A DNA stretch of 42,215 nt from Hyphochytrium catenoides (taxonomy: Eukaryota; Sar; Hyphochytriomycetes; Hyphochytriales; Hyphochytriaceae). Numbering within the stretch: position 1 is the stretch's first letter; every line of letters begins with the position of its first letter. The stretch spans positions 1 to 42,215 of the forward strand of contig FLMG01000406.1 of assembly GCA_900088475.1 (NCBI GenBank). The letters run 5' to 3'. The notes below the pieces were generated by a model. It worked only from the letters and a program-made list of their open reading frames with translations. It searched no databases and was not told the DNA's origin. Position numbers and translations under genes: made by a program. Below, piece after piece: positions 1-10,175 of the stretch.

Positions 1-515
1 ACGCGAAACCCTATGAACCCGATGCAATCAATTACCATCAACATTCAACTTCAACGTCCAAGAGCCTGGCCTCAACCGCCACTCTGCAGTAAGACCAGCA
101 GCCCGGCAATACCCCGGCCAATCACCAGCTCTGCTGAAAATCCACCGCCCTCTAGTCGACACAGCCTGTGTTCGGCGCTGGGCTCTGAGCGTAACAGCTA
201 ACAGCAGACACGAAGACCCGCAGATTTATTGAATCTTCATTCCAGAGCTTCACAGCTTCACAAGCTCAATCAACCGCTTGCAGCTTCACATGGAGTCGGG
301 ACACGCGTGCTGTAGAAAGACTGGTTATCAAATAAGCATATGTAGTGATTCCACCATTAGTTATCACATGTGAATCTTGTTGTAGTTGAGGTTGGCTTGG
401 GATGACGGTGGTGGCGGGAGGAGGGAGGACGGTAACTTCGGCGGGAACGGTGGAGGATGTGATGATGCAGAGGAGTTCTACGCACGTCATCCATCAGCTC
501 ATCCATCAACATTCT

Positions 516-576
<61 letters not shown>

Positions 577-1050
577 CTCGCTCTCGCTCTCTCTCGCTCG
601 CTCGCTCTCGCTCTCGCTCTCTCTCTTCTTATCTCCTCTCTCTCCTCTCTCTCCTCTCTCCTCCTCTCTCTCACACCGTCTCTCTCTCGCTCCTCTCTCT
701 CTCCCTCTCTCTCTCGTCCTCTCTCCTCTCTCTCTCCTCTCTCTCTCTCTTGCTCTTGTTTCTCTCTCTCTTCCCTCCTTCTTCCTGGTTGATGACGCCC
801 TCATCCTATCACCTCGGGTTCGTTTGTGTCAGACATCACCTGCCTGTCTCTGCTGTCCCACATTCCTCTTGGTATGGAAGAATCTTTGGAGAGATAGCGC
901 TTCAACTACTCATCCACTTCAGATCTTTCCTTTCAACTGCTCACGCTATCGCTCATTCCTCACTTGTCCAACTGCTTCATAAACAGCACGCTGTAGCTGA
1001 TTCATTAGCTCAGGAACTCTGTTGAGGAAGTGGCTAGGACAACGCAAGTC
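1..1050. other. 5' flank of the Rad16 gene, no gene supported
   Basis: I see no supportable coding region before 1051. The dominant feature is a CT-rich low-complexity tract from about 520 to 772. Long open frames across it on both strands (Ser/Leu-rich on one, Arg/Glu-rich on the other) are artefacts of the dinucleotide repeat. The stretch 1-500 contains only short open frames without recognisable motifs. The flank 780-1050 should hold the promoter and 5' UTR of the helicase gene, but I see no clear core-promoter element. Confidence 0.5.
520..772. repeat. CT/GA microsatellite, imperfect after the first 50 bases
   Basis: A pure CT dinucleotide run covers about 520-573. It decays into CTCG-containing and CTCC-containing variants up to about 772. 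It lies 280-530 bases upstream of the Rad16 start codon, with the pyrimidine strand as the sense strand of that gene. It is probably a simple polymorphic repeat; a role as a promoter pyrimidine tract is possible but unproven. Confidence 0.9.
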
Positions 1051-4000
1051 ATGGCTCCTCAGCGTGGTGCTGCTTCAGAAGCCGCGAGGCGCATCACGTC
1101 ACAGACGCAATTGCTGCAGGAAGAAGCAGTCCGCAGCAAGCGGAGGCTTTCCATTAGCAGCAGTGGCTCTGATGATGGAGGAAGCGAAGCAGAAGTGGAT
1201 GCAGGCAGCTCAGCTAGCGACTTTGAGACGGTCTTGCGTTCACCTCCTAGGACACGAGGAGGAAGTGGAAAGGCTAAAGCGTCACCAATGACACCTGCGC
1301 GGAAAGCAAAAGGAAAGATGAAGGCAAACGCTGTCACACTAGACAAGGCCAAAGGGAAGGCAAGGCAGACTGAGAAGGCGGCAACAGGCTCGTCTTCTGG
1401 AATCTCAAGACGAAAGACTTCAAACAAAGGAAAGAAGAAGCAGGAAGCAGACTCTGAGGGAGAGAGTGATAGCGAGTTTGTGGCAGATTCCGAGTCTTCA
1501 GAGTCTGAGGAGGAGTCCGTAGCATTGGAGGCAGATGAAGAAGAAAAGCCCACCAGGAGCAATGGCAGACAGAGTAATGCTTCAAGAAGGAGTTCTGGTG
1601 GGAGAGGGCGAGGAAGAAGGCGCAAGGAGGAGACAGCGGAGCAAACAAAAGAAGACCAAGAGGTACCAGGTGCTGGCACGTTGATACCGCCGCGGTTTAT
1701 TGCTGAGTTCACAAAGGTAGGGGAACCTCTTTTCTTTCGCCTCTCTTCTTCGACCTTTCCTCTCTGTCTGTCTCTCTTCTGGGCTATTCTGTCATCCTTG
1801 CCTGCGCTTTTCCTCTCTCATCCTCTCCCGCACTGACTCTTCGTCTCCCTGTTCCTCATGATCACAGGCTTCCCGTGCATGCTGCAAACGCTGTGACACT
1901 GTTATCATGCGCGAGACTCTGCGCGTTGGCGTCGTTGTGGACCATAAAGATTACGGTCCGACAACTCACTGGTACCATGCAAAGTGCAGGCCATTGGCGG
2001 TGCCGGCTGAGGTGCTGATGACCCCTCATGGAGTTGACGGGGCTGATCAGAAGAAAGGTAAGAAACAAAGAACGGGATGATGATGATGATGATGATCAAC
2101 TCGATCGGGCAATCTAACTTAAGCCTAAGAGCTCAATCGCAGAGTCACTTGTCTTTTACTTTGTTTCTATTTTGTTGGCTTCTCGCTGCAAATTAACTTC
2201 TGTGGCATGGCAGCAGGGAAGAAGCAGAAACCCCCGAAGAAGAAGCAGAAAGGCACCGAGGAAGCAGACTCGCGGCAGACTGACCCCAATCCTGTCAAGG
2301 CCTGGTGTAAGGTGTGTTCGCAAGGGTTAGCACAGAAAATAAAAGATATGGATGGGGGAAAGGATGCAAGCGAGAGTCCGGCCAGACCATTTTGAGGGCC
2401 TCTCGCTACTCTTGCAATGGTTCATGAGATCTCGGATGTTCTAAAACTTACTTCTATGCCTCTTTGGTCAATTCTCACCATTGTAGGCCAATGTCCAGGG
2501 TTTCAGCCACCTTACGTTAGAGCAGCAAGACGAGCTATTGAAAAGCGTAAAGTCGTTAGATGAAGATGTTGACTTCAAGCCCCTGGACACAGAAAAGCTG
2601 GTTGAGAAAGAGATCAGAGAGGAACGGGAGCCCCCACCAGAACTAATTATGCCTCTCCTCCCATACCAAAGGGAAGCCTTAGCCTGGATGTGTCATCAGG
2701 TAGAGCTAAAAGCTTACCGGGCTCTAAGCTACTATGGTGGGACGTATGTATGGGCACTCACTCTCTTCTTATGCTGCAGGAACATAGTGGATTCCGCGGC
2801 GGCATTTTGGCGGATGAGATGGGCATGGGAAAGACCATTCAGGCTATTTCTCTCATCCTTGCACATCTAAAAAACCCTCCCCAGGTGCCGAGGGAGAAAG
2901 ATGCGCTCAAAGGAAAGGTGAGTGCCCAACTTATCGTGTCTGTAGTACGTCGTTCCAGCTGGAGACATATCTTGGAGCTCTGTATGACACTAAGTGCTAC
3001 GTTTACTTTTCTGGAGCTAATATTATGAGTTCCATGAGTGATTGTGCTGTTGTCCTTAGATTATATCTCGGGCTACCGTGGTTATCTGCCCGGTGGTGGC
3101 GTTGCTTCAATGGAAGTCTGAGATAGAGAAGTTCACCAAACCAAACTCTCTTAAGGTAACCTTCCAACCGTATCGTCCCTCGAAGGGTCTACCGCTCTGA
3201 TGGTGCTCAAAATTGTATATGTTAGGTTCACATCTATCACGGAGCCAAGCGCGACATCTCTCCGAAGGTTCTTGCAGACAACGATGTTGTGCTGACTACC
3301 TACTCCATCGCAGAAGTAGACTATAGGAAGATAGTAGAACCGACCAAGGTAGCTGACGTAGCGTTCTGAGTAACCTACCGTTTCTAGCCCTTATCCTCGT
3401 CGTCACCCTTACTATAGATCCTCCTTTCTCTGCCTCGCCCTCCAAAGTTCATCTTTGCCATGTGGCTCATAAACCCTAAGTGGAGCTCTTGGGTGTGACT
3501 CATTCACGTGTATTGTTAAGGTTACTTGCGAGTACTGCAGCAAGCGCTTTCTACCCGATCGCTATATTGTCCACCGAAGGTACTTCTGTGGACCTGATGC
3601 CGAGAGGACTGAGAAGCAGAAGAAGACTCAGAAAAAGGTATTGGAAACATTGGGCCTTGGGGACTACATAGAACCTGCGCTAACTCTTGGCTCGTCTAGA
3701 AGGGAACAATGGGGAAAGGTAAAGGGAAGGGCAAGGGCAAGACCTTGGAAGAGACAGAGGAAGAGGATTCAGACGAAGACCTTAAGAAGCCCACTAAAGG
3801 CAAAGGCAAAGGAAAGACAAACAAAGGCGGTACAGCTGCAGCGTCTTCAGCCGGCATGAAGAAGAAGCAGGGCCCAGGTAGGCGAGGCTGTATTAGATGT
3901 TGCTTGATCGTGGCGCTCACTCCTGTCCTACTTAGTCAAGGTTGCGAAGAAGCCAACGCTAGGGTCCAAGCTCCCGCCAGCGAAAGGTGGGGGGAGGAAA

Positions 4001-7000
4001 GCGAATGGAGGCGCGAAAGGCAAAGCCGCAAAAGGGAAAGCAGCAAAAGGGAAGGGAAAGGCGAAGGCTAAACAGGTTGACTCAGAAGAAGATGAGGAGG
4101 AGGAAGAGAGTGATGATGACCTCTTGCGCAAGCTCTTTCCGAAAGGAAAGAAGGAGCCCAACATGAACATGTCCATGCTTCACAAGGTGACTACCGAACG
4201 ATAAGACCCCATGTCCTTCTTCGCTTTTTATCTTAGCTCTCATTTCTACCTCTCCACCTCTTCCCGTTCAAGTTGTCGCGTCTCTCTCCTGTAGACGATC
4301 TCACTCCTTTTGCACGTATTTGTAGATTCATTGGAGGCGGATAGTTCTGGATGAGGCGCACTATATCAAGGAGCGCAGATGTAACACTGCCAAGTCAATC
4401 TTTGCCATGAGTTCAGACTTTAAGTGGTGCCTAACTGGAACACCTCTCCAGAATAGGGTTAGCGAGGTGAGCCTTCATGTTCTGTTAAAGCCACTAACTC
4501 TTGCATGAAGACATCCGCACACCTCTTTGCATCCCTCCTGGTACTCATCGGACCCCTATTGGACGTACCCCGTTTGTCCTTTAAGCCTTTTCTTACGATT
4601 ATCCAACTCTCACATCTCTTTCCTTGATCTATTGAGCTTCGAAACTTTTGCACTCTCCTCTTCAGATGAGTTTGTTCCCTGATCTATTGAGCTCTTGAAC
4701 CTCTTACATTCCCCTCTTCAAGATGAGTTTGCTATGCGTGATGCGTTACTAAGTTAAATAACTCTGGTTCATTTCCCTTTCTGCCGCTTATAACTTTCAT
4801 CTTCGCTCCTGCTTGCTCTGTTGCAGCTCTATTCTCTCATTAGGTTTCTCCAGATGGACCCATATGCCTATTATATGTGTCGGCACTGCAGCTGCAAGTC
4901 CATGGACTATCGTTTTGGTGAAGGATGGAAAGCGTGCGAGGAATGTGGCCACTCTCCAATCCATCACTTTTCTTTCTTCAACAGAAAGATTGTCAACCCG
5001 ATCAAGTTCTATGGCTACATGGGCGAGGGAAGGCATGCCATGATGCTGCTCAAGGAGCATGTACTGGATCAGGTAGCCCAACCGCTCCTGCTCGACGCCA
5101 ATGCGGCACTAAATACCTTTATGCCATGATCACCCTGATAGTTTGTCTTCCAGCGAGCGGTCTTGGTGCTCGTGGCGAAGCTCAGTTGTATCCACTACGT
5201 CAATCTGTTTGATGAGCTTACTTACAGAACTCTTTGACCGTCATGCTACTCCGCTACTCTGTGGAATGAGGCAGATAGTAACCCGTGTCCGTGTCGTTGT
5301 AGGTGCTATTGCGGAGGACAAAGGCCGGAAGAGCTGATGACATCATCTTGCCTCCAAAGGTTGTTAGGGTCAGAAGAGACTATTTGGACGAAAGGGAGGA
5401 GGACTTTTATCAGGCGATCTATACGCAGGTAGATGTTCACTTGGACTCATCATGGCTATCGATGCATATGCTTCGTTAGATCCTGCTTCATTGGTGTTAC
5501 TCCGGAATGTCTTGCTCCCACAAACTATCTCTGTTAGACTGCTTCGGTGTTGGGAGGCTCGGGTTTGACATCTGGTGGTCTGACTCTGTTTGTCTCTCTT
5601 ACTTGTGCAGTCCCGTGCGCAGTTTGATACCTACGTCAACTCTAATACGGTCCTGAACAACTATGCGCATATCTTCGATCTTCTAATGCGTCTCAGGCAA
5701 GCTGTGGACCATCCCTACTTAGTGATTTACTCTAACACGAAGCGAGAGGTTAGACGTTGACCCATCCTTTATGGCAATCCTCTTCCCGTTCTTGGGGACT
5801 TAACAGTAGCTGTCTTCTTCAGTCCTTTCTGAAATGGGTCTCACTATCCACGTCTCCCCCCCTTGTACTTCCTATAGGATCTGAGTTTGGAGAATGAAGC
5901 GCTTGGACTGCAGAATACTGTGACGCCCTTGATTCCTGAGGATGAGATAGATTGTGAAATCTGTGGAGAAGAGGCTGAGGATGCCATCCAGGCGGAATGT
6001 CTGCACTGGTTCTGCAGGTAGCACTGGCTGTATACCTATTCCGCCATCCTGCATCTTAAGAGTGGTCAGCGTCTGTCAGCTGACTCTACACAGCCCCGTT
6101 GCACCTATGAGTCAAACCACGTCTAAATGTGTCTACTATTGCCAATGCGCCTTGGTTGGGCAAGGCTGACTTTGTGTCCTGAATTCGGTAACTATTGTAG
6201 GTCCTGTATCACCGACTTTATCACCACTATGACGGAAGATGCCAGCTCTCTGTGCCCGCGCTGTGATCAGCCCTTGACGGTCGACCTCTCTCCTAAAGAC
6301 GCTGAGGGTAAGGACTCCAGCCCTGTCTCCAAGACTCAGAAGGCGCAAGCAGCAGCTTCAGTCGTGCATAAGTACGCTCGGCACAACTTCATGAGCAGGC
6401 TCAGCAACCCAGAGGAGTTCCGTAGCAGCACAAAAATCGAAGGTATAGTAAATGTTAAGACTCCGTTACCGAGGTCTACGCCCTATCCCCGCCTAAGCCC
6501 ATTCATCTCCATATTCTCGCCTTTGTGCATAGCTTTGGTACAGGAGCTGACAGAGATGCAGCAGCGAGATGTCGCAGCAAAGGCGATTGTCTTCTCCCAG
6601 TTTGTCAACATGTTGGATCTTATAGAGTTTAGGCTTATCAAGGTAGCAGCACTACCCGGCACTGGCCGCATAGTAGATCCTCATCATCAACCCGTCGTCC
6701 CGTTGGTCCTTATGGGGCTCCTAAATCCTCTATTCTTTATACCATGGTCTCCCTTTTGTCAGGTGATCCTTCTCCTACAGAACTCATTCTTTAATAACCG
6801 ACCTACGTCCTTTCAGGCTGGCTTCAAATGTGTGAAGCTGTCGGGTCACATGTCAGTAGACCAAAGAGACCGCGCTCTTACGTCTTTCAAAGAGGATCCG
6901 CAAGTCAAGGTCTTCCTCATCTCCCTAAAGGCTGGAGGAGTGGCACTGAATCTCACAGTGGCCAACTACATCTTCCTCATGGATCCATGGTGGAACCCTG

Positions 7001-7329
7001 CTGCAGGTGAGCCGTTAGGTTGATCTCGAGCATAAGTGTTAGGGCTTTTTTGGGCCTTCTAAAGCAAACGCTTCGCGCTTTTGACTCCGATCTGTGCGTC
7101 TCATGATTCTGTTGCTACCCGAACAGAGATGCAAGCCATTGACCGTACACACCGACTGGGCCAGTTCAAGCCGATCATAGCAACTCGGTTCATCGTCACC
7201 GACACCGTTGAAGAACGCATTCTTCGCTTACAAGAGAAGAAGCAGCTAATTTTCGAAGGGACAGTGGGCAAGAGTAATGCCGCGTTAAACAAACTGACAG
7301 AAGAGGATCTGCGCTTTCTCTTCTCCTAG
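1051..7329 (+). CDS. RAD16: Rad16-like SNF2 helicase / RING E3 ligase with N-terminal PARP-type zinc finger
   Basis: Rad16-family proteins are ATP-driven DNA translocases with ubiquitin-ligase activity acting in global-genome nucleotide excision repair. Nineteen exons, GT-AG introns: 1051-1716, 1868-2057, 2217-2311, 2487-2699, 2780-2917, 3060-3155, 3226-3348, 3521-3637, 3700-3877, 3936-4186, 4326-4466, 4827-5072, 5303-5428, 5611-5748, 5878-6017, 6201-6442, 6533-6642, 6817-7006, 7127-7329 (1200 aa). Order: basic/acidic low-complexity N-terminus; PARP-type finger at about 212-262 (C228, C231, H259, C262; HWYHAKC); Walker A DEMGMGKT at 400-407; a C2HC finger (C510, C513, H525, C530) plus a Lys/Gly/acid-rich stretch inserted before motif II; DEAH at 698-701; a Cys cluster from C754 (CRHCSC) as in Rad16; a complete C3HC4 RING at 932-974; the C-terminal helicase lobe with DRTHRLGQ. 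The start at 1051 is the first ATG of the open frame. The family call is firm. The PARP finger is the odd part. Confidence 0.93.
1702..2057 (+). other. PARP-type zinc finger segment of the Rad16-like protein
   Basis: The end of exon 1 and exon 2 together encode [16 protein letters not shown], a stretch with LRVGVVV, and HWYHAKC. This matches the shape of the DNA-nick-sensing finger of poly(ADP-ribose) polymerases: aromatic/acidic start, TK-x-GRA-like turn, Cys-x2-Cys, then His-x2-Cys. No PARP catalytic domain follows; the next conserved part is the SNF2 helicase. In PARPs and DNA ligase III this finger binds strand breaks, so here it may help the translocase find damaged DNA (inference). Confidence 0.85.
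4620..4731 (+). repeat. Imperfect tandem duplication inside Rad16 intron 11
   Basis: Two adjacent copies of about 55 and 57 bases, 4620-4674 and 4675-4731, share the framework TTCC-TGATCTATTGAGCT and end in a shared AGATGAGTTTG. It lies in the longest intron of the gene (4467-4826, 360 nt), so the duplication appears to have lengthened that intron. It has no coding effect. Confidence 0.8.
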
Positions 7330-7502
7330 CGCAGCCAGAAGGCACAAAAAAAGAATTGTCATGGCACAATTTCCCTTGTTAATTCTGTACAGCAGTTTAT
7401 CATAAAGCGCTTCATAAAGAAGACTCTGGATAAGGTCGTTTGTCTTCATCTAGAGCTTTGTGGTTCCTCCTCTTGTGCCTAGCCCATGTCTACATTTAGT
7501 TT

Positions 7503-8738
7503 TCACTGCGATTGCTTCTTTACGGGCACTGAGGACACGCCCCAGCCCGGCTTCGCGGCTCCTAGAGCTTGTAGCCTCTTCTCCAGCTCCTCTTCTGTCA
7601 GAGGGGGCGATTCGATGACTCTCTTGGTAGGTTTGCTGGAAGAGGGAGGTGCGGGTGGATAAGGACAGAACGGTATCCCATCCTTTGACAGAACAACCTC
7701 TTCTCTGCCGTTTCCTCTCCTAGTCTGTCCGGGATGCAAGGCCTGGCTTTCGCCAGTGCGTGATCTGCTCTCTCCACGGCCACCAGAATGTGTTCTCTTG
7801 TCTGCTTGTGAGGGGAACGAGGAAGAGTACGAGGATATGCTGCTATCGTCTCCTTGTCGAGTAGTTCCAGAACGTAGTGTCCTAGCCCTTGGAACTCCAC
7901 CTGAGACGGTGGTGCCTGGAGGACGAACGGATTGGTGTTCACCGACTCTCTTCTTCCGTCTAGGCCTGTGTGAGATGCGACTGCCTAAACTGGATAAACT
8001 ATCTAGAAGCGTCGAGTCTTCTCCAGGTTTGATCTTCCCGCTGTTGGGCCTAATGGACTCAATGTCATCGACTGCTGAACTCCCTGGAGCCGAGGATGCC
8101 GCAATCCGTTGGACTTCCTCAAGCATTTGTGTAAGATCTTTCGAGTGCCTATCTCTGCTCTTCATGAACGCATCGCTGAAGCTCGTGTGCACTTGGAACT
8201 TGGTTGTGGACATAATCTTTGCTACTTCGTTGGCTATATCTTCGTCATCCTCCTCTTCCTCATCATCATCATCCTCGTAGTAGTCCGAGTAATCATCATC
8301 AAGATCTAGGGCTTGTTGTTCAAAGTGCTTGATGGTTTCTAGGCTCATATAGCGGTTTTGACCGCTGATGAGCTTGTGCCATATCGCTCCATGCCCGCAA
8401 TCCGCGCAGAAGCCATAAAAACCTGTACCATCTCCGTCATATCTCTTGCAATAGCAAAGCTCACTCGGTTCACCATCCCTGCCATAGATACAGCGACCTC
8501 TGGAGCCAGGCTTCTTGTTATTTTCTTGCTTCTCCTGCCAGAGTAGCCACCGCGCAGGCAAAGGTGGCTTTGGCACCAGACCCTTCTGCCTCTTCTCGGT
8601 GTACTCCTGGGCGATGGCTTCGAGGGCCCTTACAGCCCTCTGCGAGCTTCTTGAGGAAAGACCTTTCCCTCCTCTGTTACGCCTAGTTGCTCGCGAAGGA
8701 GGTGCAGAGCTTTGGCAAGAGGCCGAGGAGCGCTCCAT
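7503..8738 (-). CDS. Orphan 411-aa protein with a Cys/His motif and an acidic tract
   Basis: A single uninterrupted frame from ATG at 8738 to TGA at 7503. I do not recognise the family. The N-terminus (1-50) is Ser/Arg-rich. A conserved-looking core follows, with a Trp-rich turn (ARWLLWQEKQEN) and a Cys/His cluster (CYCKRY, then FCADCGHGAIWHKL), which looks like a small zinc-binding fold. Similar C-x-C ... C-x2-C-G-H ... W-H motifs occur in uncharacterised protist proteins as far as I recall. After that comes an Asp/Glu run encoded by GAT/GAA repeats (about 8235-8310), then a Ser/Arg/Pro-rich, probably disordered C-terminal half. It is convergent with the Rad16 gene, with 173 bases between the stops, and it lacks introns although most neighbours are intron-dense. 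A nuclear or chromatin role is possible from composition only. Confidence 0.7.
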   Translation of the reverse strand: MERSSASCQSSAPPSRATRRNRGGKGLSSRSSQRAVRALEAIAQEYTEKRQKGLVPKPPLPARWLLWQEKQENNKKPGSRGRCIYGRDGEPSELCYCKRYDGDGTGFYGFCADCGHGAIWHKLISGQNRYMSLETIKHFEQQALDLDDDYSDYYEDDDDEEEEDDEDIANEVAKIMSTTKFQVHTSFSDAFMKSRDRHSKDLTQMLEEVQRIAASSAPGSSAVDDIESIRPNSGKIKPGEDSTLLDSLSSLGSRISHRPRRKKRVGEHQSVRPPGTTVSGGVPRARTLRSGTTRQGDDSSISSYSSSFPSQADKRTHSGGRGESRSRTGESQALHPGQTRRGNGREEVVLSKDGIPFCPYPPAPPSSSKPTKRVIESPPLTEEELEKRLQALGAAKPGWGVSSVPVKKQSQ

Positions 8739-8844
8739 CCCATGAGAAATCGATGCTACGCCTTGCGCATTGGAGGATCGGGCGCAGTCACTTAGTGAAC
8801 TTTACAGCGTCGGGACCCACGGGCGAGCTATGTGCCCATAAGAG

Positions 8845-9660
8845 TCAAGAAGAAAATGGTGAAGTGGCTTCCCCTTTAGGTTCAAAACAGCTCGGCCTTC
8901 TATGTGCGTGCCGAAGGGGCAAAGATTGCTGAACGAAGTTCTCACCTTGCGGTGCCTGAGAATATGAATGATGGTTGGATATTCAAGGCTCGGGCACCAC
9001 GCAAGACCGTTCACTGTCAGGGCAAGAGGATCAACTGTGGGAGAGAAGCCTTCCGGAAGTTAGCAGACTATGAAGACAAAGAAGTGGGAGGCAGCTTGAG
9101 TTGGTCAGCACCAGTAGGTGGCGGCAGCAGCTCCGAGGAGAAGAAGGACACTGCCCACAACGAAGCTCGAAAGAGTGCCTGACTTCCTTTCTATCAACAG
9201 AACAGAAGTGCAGTGGATAGTTAGTGTGCCGGCGTGCCTGCAAGCTGCGTTGTTGATGATGATGGATCTGAGTACAGACTCAGTTATCAGACAATCGATA
9301 ACCCATTAATGATCTCTAGAATCAGAGGTTTACGATTCATCCGTTACAGGGCTATTGAGGTGGGCTATAAAGCAGTGTGGTGGAGGGTTTCCTTTGATGC
9401 TGTTGATGCTTCCAAAGACACTGTCCTGCCTTGACAAATGGACGGGGCTTGTTCTGATGATGCAGCAGCAGGTGGCGTTTCTTCATCGATGAGAGTCTTG
9501 CGTCCGCCAAACTTCCATAGCCGCTAGTATGTGTCTGACTTACCCTAGGCGCAGCTTGGCTGAAGAAGAGCAAAGATCAAGCAGCGTCATTCACGATATT
9601 CCATATAGTTCCTAGGGTTCAAACAAAGAGCAGTGTCGTCGTCAAAATGAAACGGAGATG
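8845..9660 (-). other. Possible unresolved spliced gene (exon-like segments)
   Basis: Several minus-strand pieces look like exons but cannot be joined into one convincing model. One reading begins after an AG at about 9515 and starts LWKFGGRKTLIDEE. A second, after an acceptor at about 9236, runs into a hydrophobic segment SSFVVGSVLLLLGAAAATYW and a stop at 9105, which would be a C-terminal membrane anchor. A third, about 9035-8945, ends in RHRK directly before a strong GTGAGAAC donor. Phases of the second and third do not agree. It may be one small tail-anchored protein, two genes, or chance. No function is assigned. Confidence 0.2.
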
Positions 9661-10091
9661 GTCCAAATAGTAGAAAGAAGTACCAGCAGGGCCAGTCAGG
9701 TAAGTGTCTACCGATTGCAGTGCAGCTTGCTTCTACTACACCGGAACAGCACAGCCCTGAGCAAGCTTCTTATTGCCCTTCACCCTGCAAAGCAAGCACA
9801 CCCTGTAATAAGGGAAGTGCTTGGGGTTAAGGTGGAAAGATCATTAAGAGAGGTCATCATGGAGAAGTATAGTTCCAGGGCGTGCCCCTCAACCCTGGAA
9901 GTGTTCAATTTTTGAGCCTATTTGTCCATCCATCCGGTAGCATCTTTGGTCTCACCTACTATAAGGAGCCGGACGGGGTCGAAGACACGACCCCCCAGCG
10001 ACTGCCTCAGTTCGAGCCAGCTGCCAGACCAGCCGGGCTCAACGCGATTCGCTGGTTGGCGCCCCAGACCCAGGCAAAAAGGGAGTGGTAG

Positions 10092-10175
10092 CTCCGGACT
10101 GGAGGCTGCTTCAGGTGCAAAGAGTCTGGACACCCTAGCCGCGACTGTCCCCGTTTCTCTAACAACGCAAGATAG
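10092..10175 (+). other. Isolated CCHC zinc-knuckle coding segment
   Basis: This frame reads GGCFRCKESGHPSRDCP and then a TAG stop, a textbook Cys-x2-Cys-x4-His-x4-Cys knuckle. A TAG immediately upstream (10089-10091) closes the frame but also provides an AG that could be a splice acceptor. The preceding plus-strand frame (about 9910-10091) is open and basic near its end. Such knuckles occur in retroelement Gag proteins and at the C-terminus of several cellular nucleic-acid-binding proteins. I cannot tell which applies: no reverse transcriptase or integrase motif is visible nearby. Confidence 0.3.

Noticed and set aside
357-1025. Long Ser/Leu-rich and Arg/Glu-rich open frames on both strands
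   Set aside because: They are produced by the CT/GA microsatellite, which has no stop codons in any frame; no motif and no splice logic.
1059-1712. 217-codon minus-strand frame opposite Rad16 exon 1
   Set aside because: It is the antisense shadow of a low-complexity, stop-poor exon; the plus strand continues into conserved Rad16 exons in phase.
7756-8280. 174-codon plus-strand frame
   Set aside because: Antisense of the 411-aa orphan, ending in a Ser run that mirrors its Asp/Glu tract.
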